64,000 nucleotides of DNA from Rhyzopertha dominica (Eukaryota; Arthropoda; Insecta; Coleoptera; Bostrichidae): NCBI GenBank assembly GCA_025024175.1, contig QCXZ01000137.1, positions 24,366,001 through 24,430,000 on the forward strand, read 5' to 3'. A model generated the notes under the pieces. That model was not told the origin of the DNA. It searched no databases and worked only from the letters and a program-made list of their open reading frames with translations. Position numbers and translations under genes: made by a program. This document shows, in pieces, positions 49,501-59,600 of the stretch. Position 1 is the first letter of the stretch. Each line of letters opens with the position of its first letter.

Positions 49501-52500
49501 TCCTTTTCTGACCTGTTTTCATAGATAACTATGCTGATTGCTTTTGGATCAACTTACACTGCTTTCGCCATTTGGCGTTGAGTCGCTGGATTTCCTTCGC
49601 TGTACATTCTTCAAGTCTTTCTTCACACGTCGTCACTTATATTCCTTGTTGCCATTCCATTCCAAAGGTCGACGGAAATACTTATCTCTTTGTACACTTT
49701 CTGTATGGTACTCAAACCTTTTTGTCAATTATATGGGATATTAATTGAACTTGGATACTTCTATTACTGTGGGTTACATTGGCAACTTCATCGAGCTTAT
49801 TAACACTCGTGGAACACCTTGTATTACATACTAACTCCCCTATCTGCAACATTTGCTCAATTTCATATGCAACGTACGAGTAATTTATGAGTTAAAATGC
49901 CATCTTGAGTTATTTTCAAATGTATCTTTTTCCCATTTCAAGCGAAAAATTTAAGCAGCAACAGCCACATTTTAAATTTCCATATGCAGTTTAAAAGCTC
50001 ACATTTCACATTACATCGTCAGGAATAAGCCGTTGCCGAATAAATGTCACGTTGCAGTAATTTACTTAACGAATTAAACTCTAGTTTTCAACGTTATCGA
50101 TTTATTCACAATGAAATCACAACCCTTTAGCCTATATTTCGCTGCCTCATTACATGATGTTTACTCACGTAGTACAACTGATGACACATCAAAATTTTAA
50201 TGTGCAGGTGTTCTATTATATATACTACGTAAACACTTACGGTGTTATCCTATAACACCTGCAAGCCAGGCTCATAAACATCGTCTCATCTTGATAAGTT
50301 TACACTATTGACGCCCTGATTTGTTAATCAAGTAGAATTAGAGTTGGCAGTGTAACATCTGGAAGGATTCCAGCAGTATCTTAATCACTGGGATAATCGG
50401 GTCAATTCGATTCGCTATTTCGAATGCGTTCATCCTTCAACATGACAGCCAACATTACGGGTGCACATAAATCTACACGAGCTGTAGATAACCAGTTACA
50501 GAAGTGCAGTCTTTTAGGTATTTTCCAAAGTTAACGAACGTTTGTACAATAACAAGTTTATTTAGTGTACATGTATCCATTAATTTTTTCTTATGCTGGG
50601 AATCTAAGTCTATCATATTGTGGTAATATGCTGAAAAATTTTGCTGCAATACGAGCATACCTACACGATATTTTAGAATGACAGGTTTACTTGCATAATA
50701 GTACACCCAGTTTGTGGTATTCGTATAGCGTTAACTACCAAAAATTGAGATAAGATGCATTTACATTTTAAGCGAAAATAAACCGTCTAAAAATTACTCC
50801 GATATCTAACGGTACTATCATTATCAGAGAAATTTCATATTGTTATGCCATGTCGTACTTGAATTTTGAATTTGTCAAACGATATCGAGTAGCTTTTTAC
50901 TATTATGAGATGTGGTTCAGTTTGGTGTTTGCGGCGGATAAGTATAACAAACCCTATACATTCGTAAATGACACAAAAAGTTTTACCAGTTGATGATCTT
51001 AAATTAAATTTATGATGACCTATGTCCAAATTTCGATAGTCTACTGTTTTTTCTGTAAAGGCATGCCACGTATTTTTAAATTGAAAAAAAAAGTAATAAA
51101 ATAATCCATTATGTGTTCAAAGTGACCCCCGTTCTGCTCCAAACATAACTCTCCTCTTTTTATCACACTTTCTTTGTCCTTTAGTTTGCGACATTCTGCA
51201 CGAATTCTGTTTTTTTACATCTTTTATATTAATTAGACAGATTTTCTCTAGCAGGTCACCTAACTAATTCACTACGATATCGGATGTATATTATGTCCTA
51301 AAAATGAACTATATCTAGTGCAACTACTAATCTTACGAAATGAAAAACTAAATAATGCCCATATTGGTATAAATGTATTTTGTATAGGTGAATTGTATTG
51401 CTTTTTATAATTCATTGTACTGATGAAAAGGAAATATCGTCTTCGTCATTATCCGAACGACCTGAAATAAGGGGTTCTACACTGACACCTGATAGTCACA
51501 GTGTTTTTCGTTTGTTGGTGGTCGGGCTTAAAAAGAAGTCTTTTTTTTGAAAGTAACTATCCTCACTCAATTTTTTGGTAGTTTTGAAAAATTTAGAGGC
51601 CAACAGTTTATCAGAGAAGTGGTGTGGGTACCAAAATTTAGCAGCCTTTGCATTTTCTCTGCACGCACCATAAATAACAATCATATCTCAATTATCTTCT
51701 TTGCTACAGATTGTCATATTTTTAATTTTAATTAATACAGGGCTTCTATTAATGATTCATGCATCCAGGACGCTTATGGAAATTATCGATTAAATCAATT
51801 TGCCGTCTCTCGGAAAAGTGAAAACAACTATTGCTTTGATGTATACTTGTCATTTGTAGTTTTTTAAATTATTTTATATATTTGACTACGAGAAGATGCG
51901 TGGAAGTGTAGTGTAGTGTTTTGTGGGATAATCAACTTTAAGGTTGCAGAAAGCTCACATTTCGGAACTGTGGGGTGACGCGGATTCGTATAACTTTTTC
52001 GTTATGTATCATATTTGTGCGGTTGTGGCTACACCATATCTGTTAAATAATTGTACTATGATGGCATGAAAGATGTTTTTAGCCTGGAACAATAGTAAAA
52101 TTCACAAACTAGGTGGTAGTAACGTTAGCACTACACAAAGCTTCCACAGTGCAAAGATATAGACTGTAGAGGTTACCACGAGTCTACTATACCAACAGTT
52201 ATTGTAATTTCTTACCTTTGACAGAAATATAGAACCGCAAATTGTAGGAAAATCTTCATAAAGCCATCAATTTCGTGACTGTAACTTGATCTGCAACCTT
52301 CATTACTATCACTGTGCTTATTGTAGCTTGGCAGCAGTTACAAAAAGGCGGCACAAAGAATTCAGAAACCAATTTATAGAAACCATGTACAAATTCAATG
52401 GGACACAATAAGCATTTAACATAATACTAAATTAATTTGACACCACTTATCAGAATGAAAGTGGTTCGAAGCATACCATTCTCTTTTCATAATAATTGAT

Positions 52501-55500
52501 TTGAATTGTGGATTTTACGCTGTATTGATTTTGTTATGCAAGTTCCTTTTTGCCTAGTCTTAAAAACTATATAAATATACATGGCATCAACTTGACAAAA
52601 ATACTTTTACTATCGAAATTTTAACAATACGTCATCATACAGTTAATTTAAGGTCATTATGACAGAGTTTCTCGTGTCAATTACAAATATCTAAGGTTTG
52701 TTATACTTATCTGTCAAAATAAAGAAGATTTGGGGCCGCGAACACCTTATTGAATCACCCCGTATAGCGAAACTAAATCCATTACGTCCCATTTCCACGT
52801 AAATAAAAGCCCATAATTTAGAGACAAATTGCCGCAAAGAACCATCTGATAGTTGCGATCGATGGAATTAATTTCGGGTTGTTGCCCCTAAACGCGAAAC
52901 CCGATTTCATTATCCACATGCAAGTGTAGCTGCCAAAGCAATAACAGCTTTTCGGTGGGGTAAAGGTGGCGTAAGCTACGGAATTATTCAAGAAGGGAAA
53001 CTATACATTAGGTAATTTACAACCGAGGACTTAACATTCATCAAGTAATCTTAAAATAATTTATTTGCAGAAATTGAAAAAATAACCATAGGTTATAGGA
53101 TAACTTATTTTAGTCAATTTATACAGGGTGATTCGTTAAGGGTACAAAGCAACTGAATATTGAAAACTGTTCATCGTATCATTTTGAGAATTTTGTTTTA
53201 TTAAGAACCTTGAGAGGAATTGACTAAAAATATTTTGGAGTTTCTAAGTAACCCGCTACGGGGCGAATTTAACATCATGTTGCAAATAAAATAAAATAGA
53301 ATGTAGGTGGGAAAAAAAACTTTTAGGCTCTCTGTTAAATTACCTACAAGTTTCTTTACATTTTTTCTCTGGTTGCCGTGGGAACGACACTACAAAGCAA
53401 AATAACCTCGAAACTTCTAGAAACTATATCTTTTAAACACCTCAATCAAATTTAACGAACTGGGACTCATTTTAGAGGGAGTTTCAAGTTAATTAATACT
53501 AATGGGAAATATGGAGTGGAGTGGAAGTGGAGGGCGATGTTTGGAAACTGTCATACTTTCCTCGGTTTCTCAAAAAATTAGGTATATTCACTTCGTTTTG
53601 TAGGCTATTATATAAGAAAGAGAGTGGGTAAAACCTCAGACTACTGTCATTTTTCGTTTTGAAGTTATTGTCACAATAGTACACACAAGACACAATAAAA
53701 CAAGAAATTTTCTCCTTGGTTTCTGAAGCGGAACTAAATAGGACGAAGCTATTATTAAAAAAAACCTTTGGTAAAAGCCCGAGGTTGACAGCTTTTCTCA
53801 TTTTGAAGCTAAAACCAAAATACACACGATACATAAATTATGTAAGCACGCTAGGTATAAAAATTGATAAGGTGAAAATCCTATATAAATAGTAGTGGAA
53901 ATATCGCCATGACAAGAAAGATCCATCTTTTGGCAAGTAATTTGCAAGGTTTAATTTTATTACTACTAGGAATAACTGAAATATAAGTACAATTTTAAGT
54001 AGGGGAATGTAATTTGGAGATTTGTTTTAGTGATATTGCGATAAAATATTAGAAATAAATTACATAGGAAACTACTGTATTTTAAGTGACGCGTTTGGAT
54101 ATACTAAAAAAGTAAGTATGCGTTTCCATTAAAAAATAGTAAAGTTTTATGTCACGATGAAAATATGTAACACCCAGCAGATGTGAGCAAATTTAATTTG
54201 AAAAATACCTAGTTTCATAGGTCTCGACTTGATGTATCACAAGTATCTTCATTGTACATAAAAAAGGTACTACAGAACGATTTGGTAGCAATTACGTACA
54301 TGCCGAAGCTAATTTTCAAGTTATTGTCATGCAGTAAATGCAAACAGTCAACCGGTATACCATTTTATATTATTATTAATAATCTGTTAGACTGATTAAT
54401 CTTTTGCTCTAGTCGAAAATTTTCCAAAGAAAAAATGCATGCATGTTCTCCCCTTTCTACAAAATAAAAGATCGCAGACTGCTTTTAAGTAATGACATTA
54501 ATACTTATATTTTACGTTTGACCTATAACATCTGCCGCCACATTGGACATGTATGTCAAAAAAAACAGAGCGTACCACATAGCCTTTTTGTCCTTAGCTA
54601 GTAAAAACCAGGCCCATGTTATGCCAAGATCGGTACCTCTCTCTCTCTACGCGTGATCCATTCCTTTTTTTATATTAATATACGCCTCTGATCACTTTCC
54701 TACTTTTTTTACTTGTCTGCATACTTGCTGCATAATATATTATTTTGGATTTCGGTACACCTTATGCGGCGTTTTTTGAGTTCTGCTTTCTGCATTAAAG
54801 AAACTCATTTATCGTGACTTCTAACGTAGCACTAAGCTAATGCCAGTTATAAAAAATAGCCTTTGACATTGATTATCTATTGTTTCCACAGTATGTAAGG
54901 TATCCATTACCATTATCTTGGTCATTTATCTACATGTCGTGTATATGTACAAACTGCCTCCAATTTCTTCTGTCCCGTGCTAGTGGTTTTTCTTTGGTAG
55001 TCCTTTTGTTTTTGAATGTCGCTTCTAAGGCTTTGTCCCAAATTTTTGGAGTTCTGTCCTCCTAGTATTTCTTGATACGCTTGTTTCTCATATAAACTCC
55101 ATAGGCTTATCGTTATTCATGCACGACCAGTGTATCTTCCGTCAGAATTTACCATTCATTATCAGACTCTCGAAAGTATCGGATCTACAAACTGTATCAC
55201 AGCCACATTTCTAAGTCTTGCTGATCTACGGACTAGAGTATAGATACTATAGTTACCCGTGCGACATCTTAATTTTCTAAATTTTACTTTGATTTTTTTG
55301 CCGCCAACCCTGATTCGAATTCAAAGATAAATATTGAAACAAATATGTTTTTTGAAAAAAGTTTGGGCTTCACTTTATCTTCCACACTAAACTTACGACG
55401 ACCTAATTAATAATTATTATTTAATAATATATGATAATAATAATTTGAAGTATGCTGACTGAATTACTATTATACTGGTATCACTTCCCCCAAATGTAGG

Positions 55501-55927
55501 GGTACATAACGTAAAAATTATTATTCTTTAAAATACTGGAGCATAAAATATCATCTAACAGTTATTTTATATTTTTTAGAAAATTCAATGTTTATTAACA
55601 CATTAACAGTTTTATGCAGATCTTGTCTCTCCTTATACTCGTAGGTCTGGGGGTGTTGCTAGCGATATGAAATAAATTTTTGCAAAAACTAATTATGAAA
55701 ATGTGTTGTGTGTCTGGGGCTTTATTTTCAGATAGTACTGTTAACAGGTGACTTAAAAAAAGTGCATACGCTAACAACAGAAATATGGATAATTACCTGT
55801 CCTGTGATAGTGAAGAGAAATACTAGAAGTAATCTAAGTGGCCACTTCGCCTTATAAGCTCTATGTGACCATAACCTATGAGCACCAGCTGTGATTCCAA
55901 ATCCAGAGGTATATATCGTACATAATG
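37277..55927 (-). CDS. Desaturase gene C: acyl-CoA delta-desaturase, exons 2-5
   Basis: Four exons (55927-55797, 42704-42499, 42441-42256, 37592-37277) give 279 residues in frame, from the box-1 exon to the stop. All metal sites are intact: H-R-L-W-S-H in exon 2, H-R-V-H-H in exon 3, N-S-V-A-H in exon 4, and G-E-G-W-H-N-Y-H-H followed by F-P-W-D-Y in exon 5. Membrane segments lie where the family has them, and a polar 30-residue C-tail ends the protein. It should be an active ER acyl-CoA desaturase; whether delta-9, delta-11 or other cannot be read. The first coding exon, expected to the right with a T|GT or G|GT phase-1 donor, was not found up to base 64000. Intron 2 is about 13 kb and carries a whole mariner-like element. 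Confidence 0.9.
37593..42255 (-). other. Gene C intron 4 (4663 bp)
   Basis: AT-rich intron with GTAAGT donor. 'GCTGCCACCTAGCGCTGTAAACTGCAGT' (39510-39536) resembles a common insect transposon end, and N bases fall near 39427 and 41917. No exon or transposase frame recognised. Confidence 0.5.
42256..42441 (-). CDS. Gene C exon 4 (N-S-x-x-H ligand site)
   Basis: 186 bp, TTTCAG acceptor and GTAAGT donor. It encodes a transmembrane pair with P-V-Y-F-W-D-E-T, then F-V-N-S-V-A-H-M-W-G and K-P-Y-D-K. The Asn and His lost in gene B are present here. Confidence 0.92.
42499..42704 (-). CDS. Gene C exon 3 (histidine box 2)
   Basis: 206 bp, TTACAG acceptor and AA|GTAATG donor. It encodes R-H-V-Y-A-W-A-L-D-H-R-V-H-H-K, S-E-T-D-A-D-P-H-N-A, F-A-H-V-G-W-L and V-D-M-S-D-L. 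Same length as gene B exon 3. Confidence 0.92.
42705..44049 (-). other. Gene C intron 2, part flanking the mariner-like element
   Basis: No coding exon seen. GC content rises at 43700-44040 compared with the rest of the intron, which may mark an older insertion. Frames of 87 and 93 codons there have no known domain. Confidence 0.35.
44050..46153 (+). mobile_element. Mariner-like DNA transposon, full length (2104 bp), inactive, long inverted repeats
   Basis: The outer ends CAGGAGGATTAATTAAG and the reverse complement of TTAATTTATTACCCTG are each flanked by TA (44048-44049 and 46154-46155), the IS630-Tc1-mariner target duplication. Imperfect inverted arms run about 44050-44480 and 45808-46153. 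They share ATACAGGGTGTTCAAA, AAAATCTAAAAGGCAGTTCC and GCATTTTAAACATT. Between them is a transposase read on the plus strand. It lies in intron 2 of gene C, opposite in direction to the gene. Confidence 0.85.
44628..45720 (+). pseudogene. Mariner-like transposase pseudogene (DUF4817-type helix-turn-helix plus DDE)
   Basis: An ATG at 44628 opens an N-terminal helix-turn-helix of the insect DUF4817 type (R-D-M-I-C-V-F-G-Q, A-A-R-R-C-L-E-L-Y-P-N-R-R, R-L-G-E-T-G). An in-frame stop (44967) interrupts it. The frame resumes with L-P-Q-D-L, F-T-D-Q-A-T-F, W-N-S-E-N-P-H-A and V-N-I-C-C-G. Near 45315 a shift leads to R-R-T-M-W-F, N-G-A-P-P-H, R-W-I-G-R and S-P-D-F-N-P-P-D-F. The C-terminal G-H-S-E-H-L-L remains after two more stops. 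The second catalytic Asp is Asn (N-G-A-P-P-H for D-G-A-P-P-H); the first and third Asp remain. Inactive. Confidence 0.85.
46156..47400 (-). other. Gene C intron 2, no element recognised
   Basis: AT-rich. An N lies at 47106. 'ACTCGTATTTAGAGTACGTAGTACTCG' (46790-46817) is a small near-palindromic run. Confidence 0.4.
47401..48800. repeat. Decayed transposon sequence
   Basis: CTGTGTGGCTGTCGGTCTGTGAG followed by CGATAACTTCCGAAAG and a GAAATTTGGCATACAT block (47505-47590) is a layout I associate with a dispersed insect repeat. 'TATACAAGGTGTTCATTAAT' at 48239 and 'ACACACCCTGCAGC' at 48771 may be the two ends of a second element. The 81-codon minus-strand frame belongs to the repeat. Confidence 0.35.
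48801..51104 (-). other. Gene C intron 2, unassigned
   Basis: No exon recognised. A minus-strand stretch at 49500-49700 has a protein-like, charged composition with stops and may be retroelement debris. Confidence 0.3.
51105..51215 (-). mobile_element. Mariner-like transposase C-terminal remnant
   Basis: Minus-strand translation reads I-R-A-E-C-R-K-L, E-L-C-L-E-Q-N-G-G-H-F-E-H-I. The ending C-x-x-x-N-G-G-H-F-E-H is the C-terminal signature of the same transposase family as at 44.6 kb (there E-D-G-H-S-E-H-L-L). Only the tail is left. Confidence 0.6.
51300..52740 (-). other. Gene C intron 2, no element recognised
   Basis: AT-rich; nothing supportable found. Confidence 0.35.
52745..53925. repeat. 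Pair of outward-facing transposon ends with decayed sequence
   Basis: TTATTGAATCACCCCGTATA (52749-52768) and TATACAGGGTGATTCGTTAA (53121-53140) are near-perfect inverted copies with their terminal TATA sides facing each other, so they are ends of two neighbouring copies rather than of one. The 111-codon minus-strand frame at 53499-53834 lies in the right copy and has no transposase motif. Confidence 0.45.
53926..54700 (-). repeat. Dispersed repeat family R1, minus-strand copy
   Basis: Reverse-complement match to 10031-11480, without the roughly 650-bp extra segment. Shared blocks include CTTGATGTATCACAAGTAT (54231-54249), TCGCAGACTGCTTTTAAGTA (54473-54492) and AGATCGGTACCTCTCTCTCT (54628-54647). 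Confidence 0.6.
54701..55796 (-). other. Gene C intron 2, exon-proximal part
   Basis: A minus-strand stretch at 54880-55210 is protein-like with stops and could be the tail of a non-LTR element, but no diagnostic block was found. Ends at the GTAATT donor of exon 2. Confidence 0.3.
55797..55927 (-). CDS. Gene C exon 2 (histidine box 1)
   Basis: 131 bp between a GTTGCAG acceptor and a CAG|GTAATT donor. It encodes G-I-T-A-G-A-H-R-L-W-S-H-R-A-Y-K-A-K-W-P-L-R and ends T-I-T-G-Q. Assignment to gene C rests on strand, phase and the absence of any other exon 3 between here and 42704. It could belong to a fourth gene that has lost its other exons. Confidence 0.82.
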
Positions 55928-56184
55928 CTGCAACAGAAAAAAAATAAATACCATCATTTATTAGAATAACATACTGAATTAACCATGTATTTCATATTCA
56001 AATTTCTCTATTTTGTTCTTATTACCCCTGAATGTTTTTGTTAATATTTGATATCGCTGTATTTTGTATGTTTCAGGGGTAGGCTTTTGATTGGACGTGA
56101 AATAGATGTGGTTTAGTTTCAGTGTGTTCCTCAAATGTTCACAGGTTAGTACTTCTTTTTTCATGTGTTTTCAATATTTAATCA

Positions 56185-56258
56185 AATTACTGCCTGAATT
56201 GAGTTTTTTATGAACATGTATGCTATTTTTAATGGGTTTACAGGCATATGAAGAAATG
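56185..56258 (+). repeat. 74-bp direct repeat, left copy
   Basis: Starts AATTACTGCCTGAATTGAG and ends GGCATATGAAGAAATG. It recurs at 56550-56624 with three or four differences, flanking the tRNA-like module. Confidence 0.85.
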
Positions 56259-56271
56259 AAATAGTATTGCC

Positions 56272-56343
56272 AGCCTTGACCGAGATTTGAACTCGGGCCT
56301 TTTGAACACTACTCAAACGCTCTACCCACTGAGCTACCAAGGC
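56272..56343 (-). tRNA. tRNA-Thr(AGU)-like sequence
   Basis: Folds as a full cloverleaf of 72 nt. The acceptor stem is GCCTTGG/TCAAGGC with one G-T pair, the D arm GCTC/GAGC, and the anticodon stem TTTGA/TCAAA with loop GTAGTGT (anticodon AGT after the invariant T). The T arm is CCGAG/CTCGG with loop TTCAAAT. The A box (TAGCTCAGTGG) and B box (GTTCAAATC) of the internal Pol III promoter are intact. No run of four T follows closely, so a functional transcript end is doubtful. It could be a true gene, or the tRNA-derived part of a SINE-like unit. Confidence 0.65.
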
Positions 56344-56549
56344 CCTATTCAGAATCGAGGTCAAAGCGGCATATATTCATTAAACTTTTACTATGTAATG
56401 CTGCTGGACGCCATCCAGCGCATTTGCAGTTTAATCGCTCGTCGCTCGTCATTTGCGAGCTTCGGAGCGAAATTCGCTGCGGTGGCCAGATTGTGGCGAC
56501 CGGCAGCTAATTACAACCCAATTATATATTATTATATACAGTGAATGTT
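56344..56549 (-). mobile_element. GC-rich module joined 5' to the tRNA-like sequence
   Basis: Read on the minus strand, a GC-rich block starts TTAGCTGCCGGTCGCCACAA, contains CGACGAGCGACGAGCG and GCTGGATGGCGTCCAGC (a hairpin), and runs directly into the tRNA-like sequence. Its base composition is sharply different from the AT-rich intron. Classical SINEs have the tRNA part at the 5' end; here it is at the 3' end. Confidence 0.5.
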
Positions 56550-56624
56550 AATTACTGCCTAAATTGAGTTTTTTTATGAACATGTATGATATTTTTAATG
56601 GGTTTACAGGCATATGAAGAAATG
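56550..56624 (+). repeat. 74-bp direct repeat, right copy
   Basis: Starts AATTACTGCCTAAATTGAG and ends GGCATATGAAGAAATG. One T longer than the left copy. Too long for a normal target duplication, so either an unusual insertion or a tandem duplication is implied. Confidence 0.85.
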
Positions 56625-59600
56625 GCATTTTCAACAGCATTGTTACAATTCCTTAAACCACCAAATGTGATCTTTATAACGAATAAGTGCTTTTAGATAG
56701 CTTTTCGTATTCGTATGATTACATCAAATCACCTTATTTATGTAATAGGCGCATCCAAGGTAGATTTGATTTTAGAAAATATTACAACGTAGGTATGTAC
56801 GATCACATTTCAATTTAAATCTTTATTGGCTTTATATGTTGCATTACAATACACTGTTAGAGACGGCAGATATATTTTTTCATCGTCTGATAACATTTGT
56901 ACATTTTAAGAATAATATCCGAAAAAAATCATGCAAATCTTAAATACATATACACAGACTTTATTACATTTTTTATTTTGTTTATCTTTATACGAAACCA
57001 GCCACCTAGCTAAATTTCGCAACATTTATTATGTTTATTATTACAGTCAACCGGGTGCTAAATTTTTTTAGCTAAACCGTGTTCAGATAATATACAAAGC
57101 ACATCCTTGCAATGATGAGTGTTTCTCTTCGTCTACACTTTTCAGGGACGCCTGCCTTTAAAGGGACTCGGGAGCAAGTGCTTTATATTAATTTTGTTAT
57201 GTTTTGCTGTAATCATTTAAGGTATTGGTTATAGACATATCTAGGTACCTATAATTGAAAATGTATAGCACATTAATTTAATAGGGGTCAAATAGGGCCA
57301 ATGAGGTAATGTCACATGTTGCTATATGTTTCCAACGTAACCAAGGTAAACGCCACCACTACACATATTGGGGTTTAACAGATGATTATTTGGCGTATAA
57401 TACTAGAGTTTCCGGAATTATATACGTATACTTGTTCGGAGATAAAGATACATATAGAAGATATGTAATGAAAATAAAAGACTAGGAAGGCAATGACCAA
57501 TACTTGTTGACGTTAGTGATACCTTTGATTTTAATATAGAATAATGTAAATAATCAAAGTGAAACGTATAATAAGATGACATATCAAAGTACGATACAGT
57601 TATGATATTTTGCCTTCAATTCAATATGATTTATCCTCAATTAACTTTCTTACATTCATCCTATCATAGAACATATTTTTCACGATACAAATAAATATGC
57701 GATTTTTAAGCTGTGCGTGAACAATAACAAACCGGGTTGCCTCCGAACGCTGTACGTTATACATTTTCGATTATTACAAAAGGATACTCTACTATCCCTT
57801 CATGACAAATTCGTTTCTGAATGTATGTGTTAAATTTTACAGCAACCATTAGGTTTGCTCATAGCAACTACTGCCCATACGTTAATCGCGACATGCATTA
57901 TAAAATCGAAATAGGTCATTAAAAAAATTCCATGGATTGGAAGTGTTATTATTAGAAAAGCAGTAAAACTTGCGGTATAGCGCGATTAAGTACAACATTT
58001 TAAATCAAAACTGCTTATCTCAAAGTGGCAGTAGGTAGTTGCTGTTTAAAAAGTGTTGCTTTCTATCAGTATTTATTACTATTACGTTTGATGGACTGTG
58101 GGCACCAGAAAAAGTTGTATTAAGCATTTTCTTAAAGCAGAGATTAATTGCAATACATTTGCGTGACCTTGACATGTACATAGAATTACTATCAAATAAT
58201 TCCCTCCCTTCGAAAACATCATGCCAGGTCCAGCCGTAATTTTGTGTAACTCCAGCCTACACAAATGCAACTTTTACATAACATCCATATGATCTAAATG
58301 ATATAATAAATTTCAGTTAGAAGAGAAAAGGTTTTTTTAGATCTGTTAATTTTACTTAGCTATTTTCTCCTTCAATGAAAGTTTTGGAAAACTCACATAT
58401 TAAGACAATATTATTAATTATTTCTCTTTACACGATTTATGTATAAAGTGGTCGTTTTTCATTCTCTTTTCACAGTTTTTTTAATACTTCTTCCTTAAGA
58501 ACGTTTAAATAAGAACTGGGTGTAATTCTCCAAATTACTTCTAATAATAAATTTTAATTTAATTTATTAGAAATGTTGCTCGTACCTTAAATATTAGACA
58601 GTTAACATTTGGTACTTCTTAGGTATTCTAGTCAGTATCGGTTAATTTATCTAAATTTTTTACATGGCATAGATTTTGCTTTTCTGCCCGTAATAAAGAC
58701 AAAATCAATTTTGAATGATTCGGGTGCATATAAGATTGTCATGCAATGACTGGAATTATTCTTGGTATTTTGGACAAACGGGAAGTTGTTATTAAATTGC
58801 AGGCAATGAATTGTTTAAAATAATTTAGAAAACGTCAAAATCCTGACATTATTGCAATCAATTAACTGTCCATTTATTCCTACACGAGCAGACTGCCACG
58901 TCAGATAATTTAAATACCTTGCAGTTTTAAAGCATATCACTAGAATCGTTATTTTGAATGATTTTTATAATTTTATTTATCTCGTACATAATTTTATATT
59001 TGATCACTATATATTATGGTGTGCTACTGGTATGCATTATGTACGCTGCCTTTTGTTTGAGGTCAAGTCTGCTTGTTTCCATTTATTTTGGCGTCACTTT
59101 TGCCTGTTAAAAATTCTTGTTAACATTTTTGGTGCCGATAATGGTTATTTAATAGCCAAAAACGCTATATTTCAATTTACAAGAATAAAGCTATAGGTCT
59201 GGAATATACAGAGTGAGATTATAATAAATCAGTTTTATATTCTGAATACATACAATTCATTACTGAAACGAATTGCACAAACGCACCTACACATAGGTAC
59301 TACACTATGTTAGCATATTTTGTTTCATGAAAACTGCCTTAACAATAATAGCACAACGCACTGTCACCATAATGTTATTTATCGCGTCTTTAGAAAGCGA
59401 ATGCACTAATCGCATCATAAAGAAAGAATAATTATTGACTGCTACGTATTACTTTTTTCGTATATCATTAATATTTAATCTGCTGAATTGTGTTTGTATT
59501 TTGGAAAACATATATGTTTTGGGTGTTTAAGGCGACTGAAAATGTAAAATATTTCACTATGTAATCAGACATACTTAGCGCTGACGCCTTTTTCAGCATT

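Noticed and set aside
53499..53834. 111-codon minus-strand frame
   Set aside because: Lies in transposon-like sequence beside a TATACAGGGTG end and shows no protein motif.
58591..58640. GTACGAG donor-like site considered as the end of gene C exon 1
   Set aside because: The minus-strand sequence before it contains stops and lacks the tryptophan and hydrophobic hairpin expected.
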